From Chitinophaga oryzae (GTDB lineage Bacteria > Bacteroidota > Bacteroidia > Chitinophagales > Chitinophagaceae): a DNA stretch of 64,000 bases. The stretch lies in assembly GCF_012516375.2 (NCBI RefSeq), contig NZ_CP051204.2, forward strand, positions 620,001 through 684,000, in the 5' to 3' direction. The notes beneath the pieces are model-generated. The model had not been told where the DNA came from. It ran no database searches and saw nothing but the letters and a program-made list of their open reading frames with translations. Made by a program: the position numbers and the translations under genes. The number at the start of each line of letters is the position of its first letter. Position 1 is the stretch's first letter. This document shows positions 25,619 through 33,296 of the stretch, piece after piece.

Positions 25619-26761
25619 TTATTCGATGTTTTTCACCTTGTGTTCAATCTTGTGAATGATTTCATCCAACTGCCGGGTGGACTGATGCAGCCATTCCATC
25701 AGCCGGGAGTTGAGATGCACGTCCTGGTTGCTTTTATCAAACAGGTTGGTGATACTAAGGATGGATACCACCGGCCTGCGTATTTCATGTGAGTTGATCC
25801 AGGCGATTTCCCTCAGGGTTTTATTCTGTTTTTCCAGGCGTACTGCCTGTTTTACGTACTGGTCGATATCCTGTACGATGCCTATCATGCGGGTGGGCTG
25901 GTCGTTTTCATAGATGATGAACGCCCGGTCCACCACGTATTTAAAGGTGCCGTCAGCGGAGCGGAAGCGGTATTGCTGTGACCAGGAACTGGTCCTGTTT
26001 TGCAGGCAGGTGTCGAGGGAGCTCATGACAACAGGACCGTCTGCCGGATGGATATTGGATTTCCACCATACAAACAGGTCGGTGTCCGGCTGGGTAGGAT
26101 GTTGAAACATGCTTTCCAGACCGTGTTTCCAGAGCACCTCGTTAGTAATGAGATTACGGTCATAGAGGGCGTCGTTGGTGGCCTGTGCCAGCAGTTCATA
26201 CCGGACACCCAGCTGATGCGCTTCTTTGGCGGCCCGCACTTGTTCATCCACATCTTTTGCCATGATAAAGCGGGCTTCTTTGCCTTCGTAGAAAGCGGAG
26301 TGCGCGTAGATCTCCACGAAGAAGTTCTCACCGCTTTTGCGGCGGTGTTTCCAGATGCCCCGGTATTCTGTGCCGTTGCAGCGCTCCCGGACATTGTCCA
26401 TCAACGCGTCGAGCTCTTCGTTTTCCCGTATGTCTTTGATGGTAAGGGCGAGGAATTCATGGCGTGTATAGCCGTATTTTTTACAGGCTGCTTCGTTTAC
26501 GAACAGGAAACGGAGGGTGTCCTTTTCGTAGATCCACATAGGGATGGGGTGATTGATATACAGGTTTTCGAACTGTGATACCGGTTGTTTACGTATAAGC
26601 GTGGCGGTTAACAGCACAAATGCGCTGCACAGTACAATTTCATTGAGGATAAGCCAGGTTTTTTGAGTGGATGATTCGCTTCCGGTAAGGAGATAACCAT
26701 TGATAACAATGATTACAAAAAGCAAACACAAACCTGCCATCTTAATCGGGGAGCGTTGCAT
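25619..26761 (-). CDS. Membrane PAS-domain protein with H-box but no ATPase domain
   Basis: 380 residues. Two N-terminal membrane helices (about 8-26 and 38-60) are followed by two PAS domains (about 70-180 and 195-310; the first contains HPIPMWIYEKDTLRFLFVNEAACKKYGY). A HisKA-like segment carries INSHEIRRPV with His325. Only 55 residues follow, all helical, so the HATPase_c domain (N, G1, G2 boxes) is absent. The 3' side is a convergent gene 7 bp away with no kinase remnant, so this is not an obvious frameshift. Such proteins may dimerise with complete kinases or serve as sensory phospho-acceptors; this is inference. Confidence 0.8.
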   Translation of the reverse strand: MQRSPIKMAGLCLLFVIIVINGYLLTGSESSTQKTWLILNEIVLCSAFVLLTATLIRKQPVSQFENLYINHPIPMWIYEKDTLRFLFVNEAACKKYGYTRHEFLALTIKDIRENEELDALMDNVRERCNGTEYRGIWKHRRKSGENFFVEIYAHSAFYEGKEARFIMAKDVDEQVRAAKEAHQLGVRYELLAQATNDALYDRNLITNEVLWKHGLESMFQHPTQPDTDLFVWWKSNIHPADGPVVMSSLDTCLQNRTSSWSQQYRFRSADGTFKYVVDRAFIIYENDQPTRMIGIVQDIDQYVKQAVRLEKQNKTLREIAWINSHEIRRPVVSILSITNLFDKSNQDVHLNSRLMEWLHQSTRQLDEIIHKIEHKVKNIE

Positions 26762-26855
26762 TTCTCGAATTTGCTAAAATTTAATGAAAATAGTCGCATG
26801 TAAAAAATAATAATCAGAGTGATATGATTAATAAAACTATTTACATTTTGATTAA

Positions 26856-27896
26856 CTATAATTCGATGTCGACTTTTTCACTGGCGGGGTAGCCCACGCA
26901 AGTGAGGATAAGTCCTTCAGCCAGTTCTTTATCGGTCAGCACTTCATTGACGGACATCCAGACCTTCCCGCCGGTGCATTGGGCGGTGCAGGAGCCGCAT
27001 ACGCCGCCCTTGCAGCTGTAAGGCAGCGGCACGTCGTGTTCCAGCGCGTAGCTGAGGATGGTTTGATTAGCAGGCACTGCCAGCGTATAGGTTTCGTTGC
27101 GCAGCAGGATGTTCACTTCCCGGGGTGTGTTGTCTGTGGGAATAGTGGTCCTGGCCAGTTTGGCTTCGGTGGTGATGACGAAATTTTCTTTATGCAGCTG
27201 GGCGTCTTTAAAGCCCATAAAATGCAGTGTAAGCAGCACCATGCGCATATATTCCGGGGGGCCGCAAAGGAAGAACTGTGTGGCGTCTTTATGATACAGC
27301 AGGTGTTCGTTGACCAGCAGTTCCAGCAGGATATTATTCAGCCGGCGGTAGGCATGGTGGCTGTCGGGGTCGTTGCTGAAAAGGAAGAGGACCCTGAGGC
27401 GGGGATGTTGTTGTTCCAGCGTCCGCAGCTGCTCGTAGAAAATAGTCCTTTCCGGTGAGCTGTTGCTGTAGATGAGCGTAATCTCAGCGGCTGGTTCATC
27501 CCTCAGCATTTGTTTCAGCAGGGAGAATACCGGCGTGATGCCGCTGCCTGCGGCGAGGAGGAAGATATCTCGTTTTTCCGGTGAGGGTTCGAAGGTGAAT
27601 CTGCCGGAGGGTTCTACGGCCGTTATAATATCGCCGGTTTTCCAGGTACGCAGCAGGTGGCGGGATATCTCCCCGTTTTCTTTTTCGCGGATGGTGACAG
27701 CCATGAGCGGGTCGATGCCGGGGGTAGAGCTGAAGGAATAAGAACGGCGATGCTCTTTGTCTCCGAGTGGGATGATGAACGTAAGGAATTGTCCGGCCTG
27801 ATACGCTACAGGTTCCGGGACGGTGTTTTCGAGGTAGTAGGTGTTGGTGCCGGGTGTTTCTTTCTTTATATCGACAATCCTTAGTTGCAAATACAT
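26856..27896 (-). CDS. PaaE-like ferredoxin:NAD(P)H reductase (FAD, NAD, 2Fe-2S)
   Basis: 346 residues in the order FAD domain, NAD(P) domain, plant-type ferredoxin. RRSYSFSS near residue 54 binds FAD, AAGSGITPVFSLLKQML the nicotinamide dinucleotide, and PYSCKGGVCGSCTAQC plus ILTCVGYP give the four Cys of a [2Fe-2S] cluster. It is like the reductase subunit PaaE of phenylacetyl-CoA epoxidase or other oxygenase reductases. No oxygenase subunit is nearby, so the electron acceptor is unknown. The start lies 4 bp after a TAATTTTG sequence formed by the last unit of the upstream inverted repeat; if that is a -7 box, the transcript would be nearly leaderless. Confidence 0.9.
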   Translation of the reverse strand: MYLQLRIVDIKKETPGTNTYYLENTVPEPVAYQAGQFLTFIIPLGDKEHRRSYSFSSTPGIDPLMAVTIREKENGEISRHLLRTWKTGDIITAVEPSGRFTFEPSPEKRDIFLLAAGSGITPVFSLLKQMLRDEPAAEITLIYSNSSPERTIFYEQLRTLEQQHPRLRVLFLFSNDPDSHHAYRRLNNILLELLVNEHLLYHKDATQFFLCGPPEYMRMVLLTLHFMGFKDAQLHKENFVITTEAKLARTTIPTDNTPREVNILLRNETYTLAVPANQTILSYALEHDVPLPYSCKGGVCGSCTAQCTGGKVWMSVNEVLTDKELAEGLILTCVGYPASEKVDIEL

Positions 27897-27903
27897 TTCA
27901 CAA

Positions 27904-28012
27904 AATTACGAATTACGAATTACGAATTGAGGGCCTTTTTATGAAAGGTTAATGAATAACCGCTCTATAAGAAAGCCCTCAATTCGTAATTCGTAATTCG
28001 TAATCCGTAATT
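27904..28012. repeat. Intergenic inverted repeat, AATTACG words, around a GAGGGC stem
   Basis: The left arm (27904-27934) has three and a half AATTACG units ending GAGGGC; the right arm (27975-28012) starts GCCCTC and has inverted AATTCGT units. The arms are nearly perfect complements. The right end overlaps the dxs stop codon, and the left end lies 7 bp from the reductase start. Confidence 0.9.
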
Positions 28013-29936
28013 ATATAGTGACGGTGATTTTTTCCCCCAGCATTTCCCGGGTGGCCTGGGCGATGCCGGCGGGATCGTAGCCGCATTCGCGGTACAGTTC
28101 TTCCGGTTTGCCGTGTTCCACGATTCTGTCGGGGATGCCGAGCATTTTCACCTGTGCGTGGTAGTTATGTTTTGACATGAATTCCACTACAGCGCTGCCT
28201 ACGCCGCCGATGATGGCGCCGTCTTCCACGGTGATCACTTTGCTGAAGTTGCGGAACACCTCGTGCAGCATTGCTTCATCCAGTGGTTTCACGAAACGGA
28301 GATCGTAGTGGGCGGGCTGCAGTCCGTCGCTGATCAGCTCTTTGCAGGCTTCTGTTACGAAGTTGCCTACATGACCGAAGGACAGGATGGCCACTTCTTT
28401 ACCGTCGCGGACTTTGCGGCCGGTGCCGGCTTTGATGGCTTTGAAAGGAGTGCGCCATTCGGGCATTACGCCTTGTCCGCGTGGATAGCGGATCACGTAC
28501 GGATGGGTATTTTCTTCCAGTTGGGCGCTGTACATCAGGTTACGCAGCTCTTCTTCGTTCATGGGAGCGCTGATGATCACGTTGGGGATACTGCGCATGT
28601 AGGCAATATCGTAGGCGCCGTGGTGGGTGGGACCGTCTTCTCCTACCAGGCCTGCCCTGTCGAGGCAGAAGATCACCGGCAGATGCTGGATGGCCACGTC
28701 ATGTACGGCCTGATCGAAAGCACGCTGGAAGAAAGAGGAGTAAATGTTACAGAACACGCGCATGCCTTGTGTAGCCATACCGGCGGAGAGGGTAACGGCG
28801 TGTTGTTCGCAGATACCTACGTCGAAGGCGCGGCCGGGCATTTTCTCCATCATGAATTTGAGGGAGGAGCCGGAAGGCATGGCAGGTGTGATACCGATGA
28901 TTTTATCGTTTTTCTCTGCCAGTTCGATGATAGTATGGCCAAAAACGTCCTGGTATTTGGGTGGTTGTGGCCTGTCGACCGGTTTTTTAAAGATTTCGCC
29001 GGTGATTTTATCGAAGAGGCCCGGTGCATGCCAGGTGGTCTGGTCCTTTTCTGCGAGGGCATAGCCTTTACCTTTGGTGGTAACGATATGCAGCAGTTTA
29101 GGGCCGGGAATATCCTTCAGGTCCTGGAGCGTATCGGTCAGTTTAGTGATGTTATGGCCATCGATCGGACCGAAGTATCGCAGCTGGAGTGATTCAAAGA
29201 GGTTGCTGGATTTGGATACCACGCCTTTGAGGGAAGCTTCCAGTTTGGAGGCCATTTCGCGGGTGAAGCGTTTGCCTACCGGCAGTTTGCCGAGCAGGTG
29301 CCATACATCGTCCCGTAATTTGTTGTAGGTGGGAGATGTGGTGATGTCTGTCAGGTATTCTTTGAGTGCGCCCACATTGGGGTCAATGGACATGCAGTTA
29401 TCGTTGAGGATAATGAGCACGTTGGCATTGGCCACGCCGGCGTGGTTGAGCGCTTCGAACGCCATACCGGCCGTCATGGCGCCATCGCCGATAACGGCAA
29501 TGTGCTGGCGGTCCGGCTCTCCTTTGTAGTGGGAGGCCATGGCCATGCCCAATGCGGCGGAGATGGAGGTGGAAGAGTGTCCTACGCCGAAAGTATCGTA
29601 TTCGCTTTCGTCTCTTTTGGGAAACCCGCTGAGGCCTTTGTATTTCCGGTTGGTCGGAAAGGCATCGCGCCGGCCGGTAAGAATTTTATGTCCATAAGCC
29701 TGGTGCCCTACGTCCCACACAAGTTGGTCATAAGGAGTATTGAAGACATAGTGGAGGGCTACTGAGAGCTCCACCACACCCAGGCTGGCGGCAAAGTGGC
29801 CGCCATGTACACTTACTACGTCAATAATGTACTGACGCAGTTCCTCGCACACCTGATGCAGCTGATCTTTACTCAGCTTTCTCAAATCCGCTGGGGAGTT
29901 TATCTGGCTTAAAAGTGAACCGGCCGTGATATTCAT
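28011..29936 (-). CDS. dxs: 1-deoxy-D-xylulose-5-phosphate synthase
   Basis: 641 residues. Condenses pyruvate and glyceraldehyde 3-phosphate, the first step of the MEP isoprenoid pathway; thiamine-diphosphate enzyme of the cytoplasm. Seen: VSVHGGHFAASLGVVELSVALHYVF, GDGAMTAGMAFEALNHAG with the cofactor motif NDNCMSIDPNVGAL, the central FGPIDGHN, and in the pyrimidine-binding domain CLDRAGLVGEDGPTHHGAYD. Full length. Its promoter has TAGTTTTG at 29968-29975. It is the only MEP gene visible. Confidence 0.98.
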   Translation of the reverse strand: MNITAGSLLSQINSPADLRKLSKDQLHQVCEELRQYIIDVVSVHGGHFAASLGVVELSVALHYVFNTPYDQLVWDVGHQAYGHKILTGRRDAFPTNRKYKGLSGFPKRDESEYDTFGVGHSSTSISAALGMAMASHYKGEPDRQHIAVIGDGAMTAGMAFEALNHAGVANANVLIILNDNCMSIDPNVGALKEYLTDITTSPTYNKLRDDVWHLLGKLPVGKRFTREMASKLEASLKGVVSKSSNLFESLQLRYFGPIDGHNITKLTDTLQDLKDIPGPKLLHIVTTKGKGYALAEKDQTTWHAPGLFDKITGEIFKKPVDRPQPPKYQDVFGHTIIELAEKNDKIIGITPAMPSGSSLKFMMEKMPGRAFDVGICEQHAVTLSAGMATQGMRVFCNIYSSFFQRAFDQAVHDVAIQHLPVIFCLDRAGLVGEDGPTHHGAYDIAYMRSIPNVIISAPMNEEELRNLMYSAQLEENTHPYVIRYPRGQGVMPEWRTPFKAIKAGTGRKVRDGKEVAILSFGHVGNFVTEACKELISDGLQPAHYDLRFVKPLDEAMLHEVFRNFSKVITVEDGAIIGGVGSAVVEFMSKHNYHAQVKMLGIPDRIVEHGKPEELYRECGYDPAGIAQATREMLGEKITVTI

Positions 29937-29967
29937 ATTCTTTGATGGTTCAGGGTTTAATTAAAAA

Positions 29968-29975
29968 CAAAACTA
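29968..29975 (-). promoter_or_regulatory. -7 promoter box for dxs
   Basis: The minus strand reads TAGTTTTG (TAnnTTTG), 32 bp upstream of the dxs ATG; the same octamer is used by the transketolase gene. Confidence 0.6.
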
Positions 29976-30032
29976 CTAAAAAATAAGTGTTATCTGACGA
30001 CATTTGGCGGGAAAAACGCCGTAATTCCTGTT

Positions 30033-30087
30033 AATCCGCCATTCGGTACGATGGATTCGCCATTTACCGGTTCTGATTCGCCATTTA
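30033..30087 (+). promoter_or_regulatory. Three direct repeats at 21-bp spacing, probable LytTR operator
   Basis: AATCCGCCATTCG (30033), GATTCGCCATTTA (30054) and GATTCGCCATTTA (30075) start exactly 21 bp apart, two helical turns. Repeats 2 and 3 are identical over 13 bp; repeat 1 matches at 9 of 13. LytTR-type regulators bind direct repeats with this spacing, and the operon just downstream encodes one. Confidence 0.65.
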
Positions 30088-30121
30088 TAACATTTAGGTT
30101 CCCGTGGGGAGGGCCTTAAGG

Positions 30122-30129
30122 TATTTTTG
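30122..30129 (+). promoter_or_regulatory. -7 box without -33 for the lytS-like operon
   Basis: TATTTTTG, 35 bp downstream of the last 21-bp repeat and 31 bp before the ATG at 30161. No TTTG at -33 position (GC-rich CCCGTGGGGAGGG instead), as expected of an activator-dependent promoter. Confidence 0.6.
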
Positions 30130-30160
30130 GTAAACTGGGGAAGTTTACTAATTTGAATGA

Positions 30161-31210
30161 ATGCTTAAACAAGTATCCAAATATTGGTGGGGGCAATTGT
30201 TGGGATGGTCGGTGTATTTTCTGGTCACATTATTCTTCAACTTCACTTTGAAAAAGGCAGATCTGTCTGTCGTGACAGTCTATCTGATCATTTTTATCAT
30301 TTCCGGTATTGCTGCTACCCATCTGTTCCGGACCCTCCTGAACAAGCTCAAGGGATGGGAAAGCTACAGCTTTGAAAGACAATTGGTTATCTTCCTGTTA
30401 TTGGTTATCTGTACCAACCTTACCTGGTATTTTGGCAATAACCTGCTGGTGGATTACCTGGGAGGAAACCTGCCCAAAGGCGGGAATTTCTTTATGACGC
30501 TGGTAGAAAGAGGGTATCTGTCATCCTTTGCCATCTCTTTTATCTGGTGGGTGATTTATTTCGTCTGGCATTATGTGGACAGGACCCGGACGGCGCAGGT
30601 AGACCGGCTGAAGCTGGAGGCCACGGTGAAGGAACTGGAGCTGAAAACCATTAAAGCACAGCTGAATCCTCATTTTATCTTTAATGCGCTGAACAGCATC
30701 CGGGCTTTGGTGGATGAAAATCCGCAACGGGCCAGAACGGCGATCACAGAATTGTCCAACATTCTGCGCAGTTCCATGGCGATAGAAAAGGTAGAGACCG
30801 TTAGCCTGGAGAATGAATTAAACATTGTAAAAGATTACCTTGCACTGGAGCACATCCGTTTTGAGGAGCGGTTACAGGTACGGTATGAGATAGATCCTGA
30901 TACACTGGAGCTGCAGGTGCCGCCCATGATGTTGCAGACACTGGTGGAAAACGCCATTAAACATGGTATTTCCCGGATGGTCAGCGGCGGGTCGGTATTT
31001 ATAGCTTCGCGGCTGAAGGGCATGGAACATGAAATAACCATCGAAAATACGGGGCAACTGGTAGAAAAGAACCTGTTGAACGGCCATGGTTTTGGATTGG
31101 AGAGCACCCGGCAACGGCTGAGCCTTTTGTTCGGAAACAGGGCTACCTTTGATATCAGAAATAAAGACGAGGCAACGGTGGAAGCCAGGGTGGTGATGCC
31201 GTTACTCTGA
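30161..31210 (+). CDS. LytS/YehU-type sensor histidine kinase
   Basis: 349 residues. Four membrane helices in the first 140 residues (WWGQLLGWSVYFLVTLFFNF, VVTVYLIIFIISGIAATHLF and two more), then a short coiled coil and the His_kinase domain with KAQLNPHFIFNALNSIRALV; His in this block is the phosphorylation site. The ATPase region includes VPPMMLQTLVENAIKHGI (N box) and NGHGFGLESTRQRL (G box). This class pairs with LytTR regulators, and one lies 100 bp downstream. The stimulus is unknown because no extracellular sensing domain is present. Confidence 0.95.
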   Translation: MLKQVSKYWWGQLLGWSVYFLVTLFFNFTLKKADLSVVTVYLIIFIISGIAATHLFRTLLNKLKGWESYSFERQLVIFLLLVICTNLTWYFGNNLLVDYLGGNLPKGGNFFMTLVERGYLSSFAISFIWWVIYFVWHYVDRTRTAQVDRLKLEATVKELELKTIKAQLNPHFIFNALNSIRALVDENPQRARTAITELSNILRSSMAIEKVETVSLENELNIVKDYLALEHIRFEERLQVRYEIDPDTLELQVPPMMLQTLVENAIKHGISRMVSGGSVFIASRLKGMEHEITIENTGQLVEKNLLNGHGFGLESTRQRLSLLFGNRATFDIRNKDEATVEARVVMPLL

Positions 31211-31310
31211 TGCACTTGTTATTCGGAAACCGCTATAGCAGGGCATTTTGCCTGGCTATGGCTTTAAATGTTTAAAAAATATTTGTCATCAACCAAACTT
31301 CATATTGCCA

Positions 31311-32039
31311 ATGAAAAAAGCATTGATAATAGATGATGAACGCCTGGCCAGGAGTGAACTGAAAAAACTGCTGGCAGACCATCCGGAAATAGTGGTGGTA
31401 GGTGAAGCAGTGAACGCGAAGGATGGTATCGAGAAGATAGAGAACCTGCATCCCGACCTGCTGTTTCTGGATATCCAGATGCCCGATAAAACGGGTTTTG
31501 ATTTACTGGCCGAGCTGGAGAAATCACCACAGGTGATTTTTACGACTGCATATGACGAATATGCGCTGAAGGCGTTTGAGTACAATGCGCTGGATTATTT
31601 GCTGAAACCGGTGGAGCCCAAGCGGTTGGCGGACGCCATTCACAAGCTGCATCAGCAGGACGAAAAAGACCGGCTGGCTGCTTCGGGGGGCATACGCACC
31701 CTGTTGTCTGAAAATGACCAGGTGTTTGTGAAAGACGGCGACCGCTGCTGGTTTGTAAAATTGCAGGAGATCCGGTTGTTTGAGAGCGTGGGCAACTATG
31801 CGCGGGTGTATTTCGAGACCAATAAACCGTTGATTCTGAAGTCGTTGAATGCGCTGGAAGAGCGGCTGGACGAGCGGGTGTTTTTCCGGGCCAACCGTAA
31901 ACACATCGTCAATCTGCGGATGATCGAAAAAATCGATACTTACTTCAATGGCGGGCTGCTGCTGGAGATGAAGGGAGGCGAAAAAATCGAGGTGAGCCGC
32001 CGTCAGGCCGTTAAGTTCAAGGAGATGATGAGCCTGTAA
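31311..32039 (+). CDS. LytTR-family response regulator
   Basis: 243 residues. Receiver domain (1-120) with the acidic pair Asp8/Asp9, phospho-acceptor Asp54 in LLFLDIQMPD, switch residue in FTTAYDEYALKAFEYNALDYLLKPV. The C-terminal LytTR DNA-binding domain (about 145-243) has ENDQVFVKDGDRCWFVKLQEIRLFESVGNYARVYF and FFRANRKHIVNLRMI. The ATG at 31311 opens the canonical MKKALIIDDE start; codons upstream belong to the intergenic gap. It forms a two-component system with the kinase 100 bp upstream and probably regulates its own operon through the 21-bp repeats. Confidence 0.96.
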   Translation: MKKALIIDDERLARSELKKLLADHPEIVVVGEAVNAKDGIEKIENLHPDLLFLDIQMPDKTGFDLLAELEKSPQVIFTTAYDEYALKAFEYNALDYLLKPVEPKRLADAIHKLHQQDEKDRLAASGGIRTLLSENDQVFVKDGDRCWFVKLQEIRLFESVGNYARVYFETNKPLILKSLNALEERLDERVFFRANRKHIVNLRMIEKIDTYFNGGLLLEMKGGEKIEVSRRQAVKFKEMMSL

Positions 32040-32040
32040 T

Positions 32041-32212
32041 ATTTAGGAATTTTTTGATTTACGATTTTTTGATTTCGTTTGATATTGGACAAAGAAGAAG
32101 ACCGAAGCAGCTTTTATGGCCCGCTTCGGTCTTCTTCTTTATTTTAATTTGTTTTGAATCTTCACTAAGAGGAACAAAATCAAAAAAATCGTAAATCAAA
32201 AAATCCCTAAAT
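32041..32212. repeat. Inverted repeat of ATTTTTTGATTTACG words enclosing a terminator
   Basis: Outer arms 32041-32080 and 32176-32212 match as inverted copies at nearly every position over about 36 bp. Inside is a separate GC-rich terminator. The left arm begins 2 bp after the LytTR stop; the right arm overlaps the stop of the convergent GGGP synthase gene. Confidence 0.92.
32090..32140. terminator. Bidirectional terminator inside the repeat
   Basis: AAAGAAGAAGACCGAAGC and GCTTCGGTCTTCTTCTTT form a perfect 18-bp stem between convergent genes. Confidence 0.92.
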
Positions 32213-32964
32213 GGTGATGGGGGCGGTAGAATGCACCGCGTCTGCCAGTTCCTTGATAAGGGAGAGATCGTTTTCGATGGCGTTGCCTACTACGATGATA
32301 TCGGCGCCGGCTTTGCAGTTGCGGTAAGCTTTTTCCGCATCGCGGATGCCGCCGCCAACGATGATGGGTACTTCCACCTGGCTGGCCACGCGGCTGATCA
32401 TGGTTTCTGTAATCGGGTTACGGGCGCCGCTGCCGGCGTCCATATAGATCACTTTCATGCCCAGCATCTCCCCTGCCATAGCGGTGCACATAGCGATGTC
32501 CGCTTTGTCGGCGGGTATGGGGGTGGCATTGCTGATGTAGGAAACGGTAGTGGGGCACCTCCGTCAATAACCATATAGCCGGTGGAAATCACTTCCAGCT
32601 GGCTTTTTTTAACGGCAGCAGCAGATACTACGTGCTGACCGATCAACAATTCAGGGTTTCTGCCTGAAATCATGGAAAGATAAAGGAGTGCGTCTGCATA
32701 TCTCGAAACCTGCGAAGGGCTTCCTGGAAATAAAATAACAGGAATATCGCAGCTGGCTTTCAATTGTTGCACGCATTCATCCAGATGATTGGTGATGACC
32801 AGACTGCCGCCAAGGAAGATATAATCTACTTTGGCAGCGGTGCATTTTGCCGCAAGTTCAATGATACCAGCAGGGGTCACCTTATCCGGATCAATTAAAA
32901 CCGCGAATGCCTTTTCTTTCCTAGCCTTTCTTTCGATGAACGAAGTGTATATTTTATTGTACAT
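32207..32964 (-). pseudogene. Geranylgeranylglyceryl phosphate synthase, one-base frameshift
   Basis: Two overlapping frames on the minus strand together give a complete GGGP synthase (PcrB-like TIM barrel, about 250 residues), which joins geranylgeranyl diphosphate to glycerol 1-phosphate. The first half runs from the ATG at 32964 through KAFAVLIDPDKVTP, DYIFLGGSLVITN and VILFPGSPSQVSRYADALL to VIDGGA. The second resumes with AMCTAMAGEMLGMKVIYMDAGSGA and ends VPIIVGGGIRDAEKAYRNCKAGADIIVVGNAIE. The break is at 32552-32555, where a run of four G (plus strand) would need to be five. Everything else is conserved, so a sequencing error is as likely as a real pseudogene. The final stop lies in the repeat arm. 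Confidence 0.88.
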
Positions 32965-32989
32965 CAATAGCGCATTGTTCCGGTTGTCG

Positions 32990-32997
32990 CAAATGTA
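32990..32997 (-). promoter_or_regulatory. -7 promoter box for the GGGP synthase gene
   Basis: The minus strand reads TACATTTG (TAnnTTTG), 25 bp upstream of the ATG at 32964, with a TTG 22 bp further upstream. Confidence 0.55.
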
Positions 32998-33296
32998 TAA
33001 TATTTTTATTAATAACCCACAATGCTAAATAAATATGCATGTAATTCATTTTCTATTCATGAACTTCATGATACCTACGGCATTACAAGGCGCATCCACA
33101 CAGGTAAATTTTCAGTAACGACAAATTTTAAGCCGGATTTTATGTTATAGTCTGGTGTATAACAATCCTGACCGGAAAGTGTTGATACAATTATCCACAA
33201 GTTGTGCAAAATAATCCGGCTGTCCGAGGCATTTAAAAACTAATTTTAGAATACCCCCCTTTCATATATTCTTTTAATCCTGGAAAAATTTTGGGT
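32998..33296. promoter_or_regulatory. Divergent upstream region of nrdJ with a perfect DnaA box
   Basis: 300 bp with no gene. TTATCCACA (33191-33199) is identical to the consensus DnaA box, and overlaps a CACAAGTTGTG palindrome (33194-33204 region). AGCCGGATT (33131) and AATCCGGCT (about 33214) are inverted copies bracketing this segment. No cobalamin riboswitch signature is visible, although the downstream enzyme uses B12. Confidence 0.5.

Noticed and set aside
27904..28012. AATTACG tandem units as a CRISPR array
   Set aside because: Units are 7 bp, contiguous and arranged as mirror arms, with no spacers and no cas genes.
32998..33296. Cobalamin riboswitch before the B12-dependent reductase
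   Set aside because: I looked for a B12-box-like GCCACTG core and the flanking stems and saw none.
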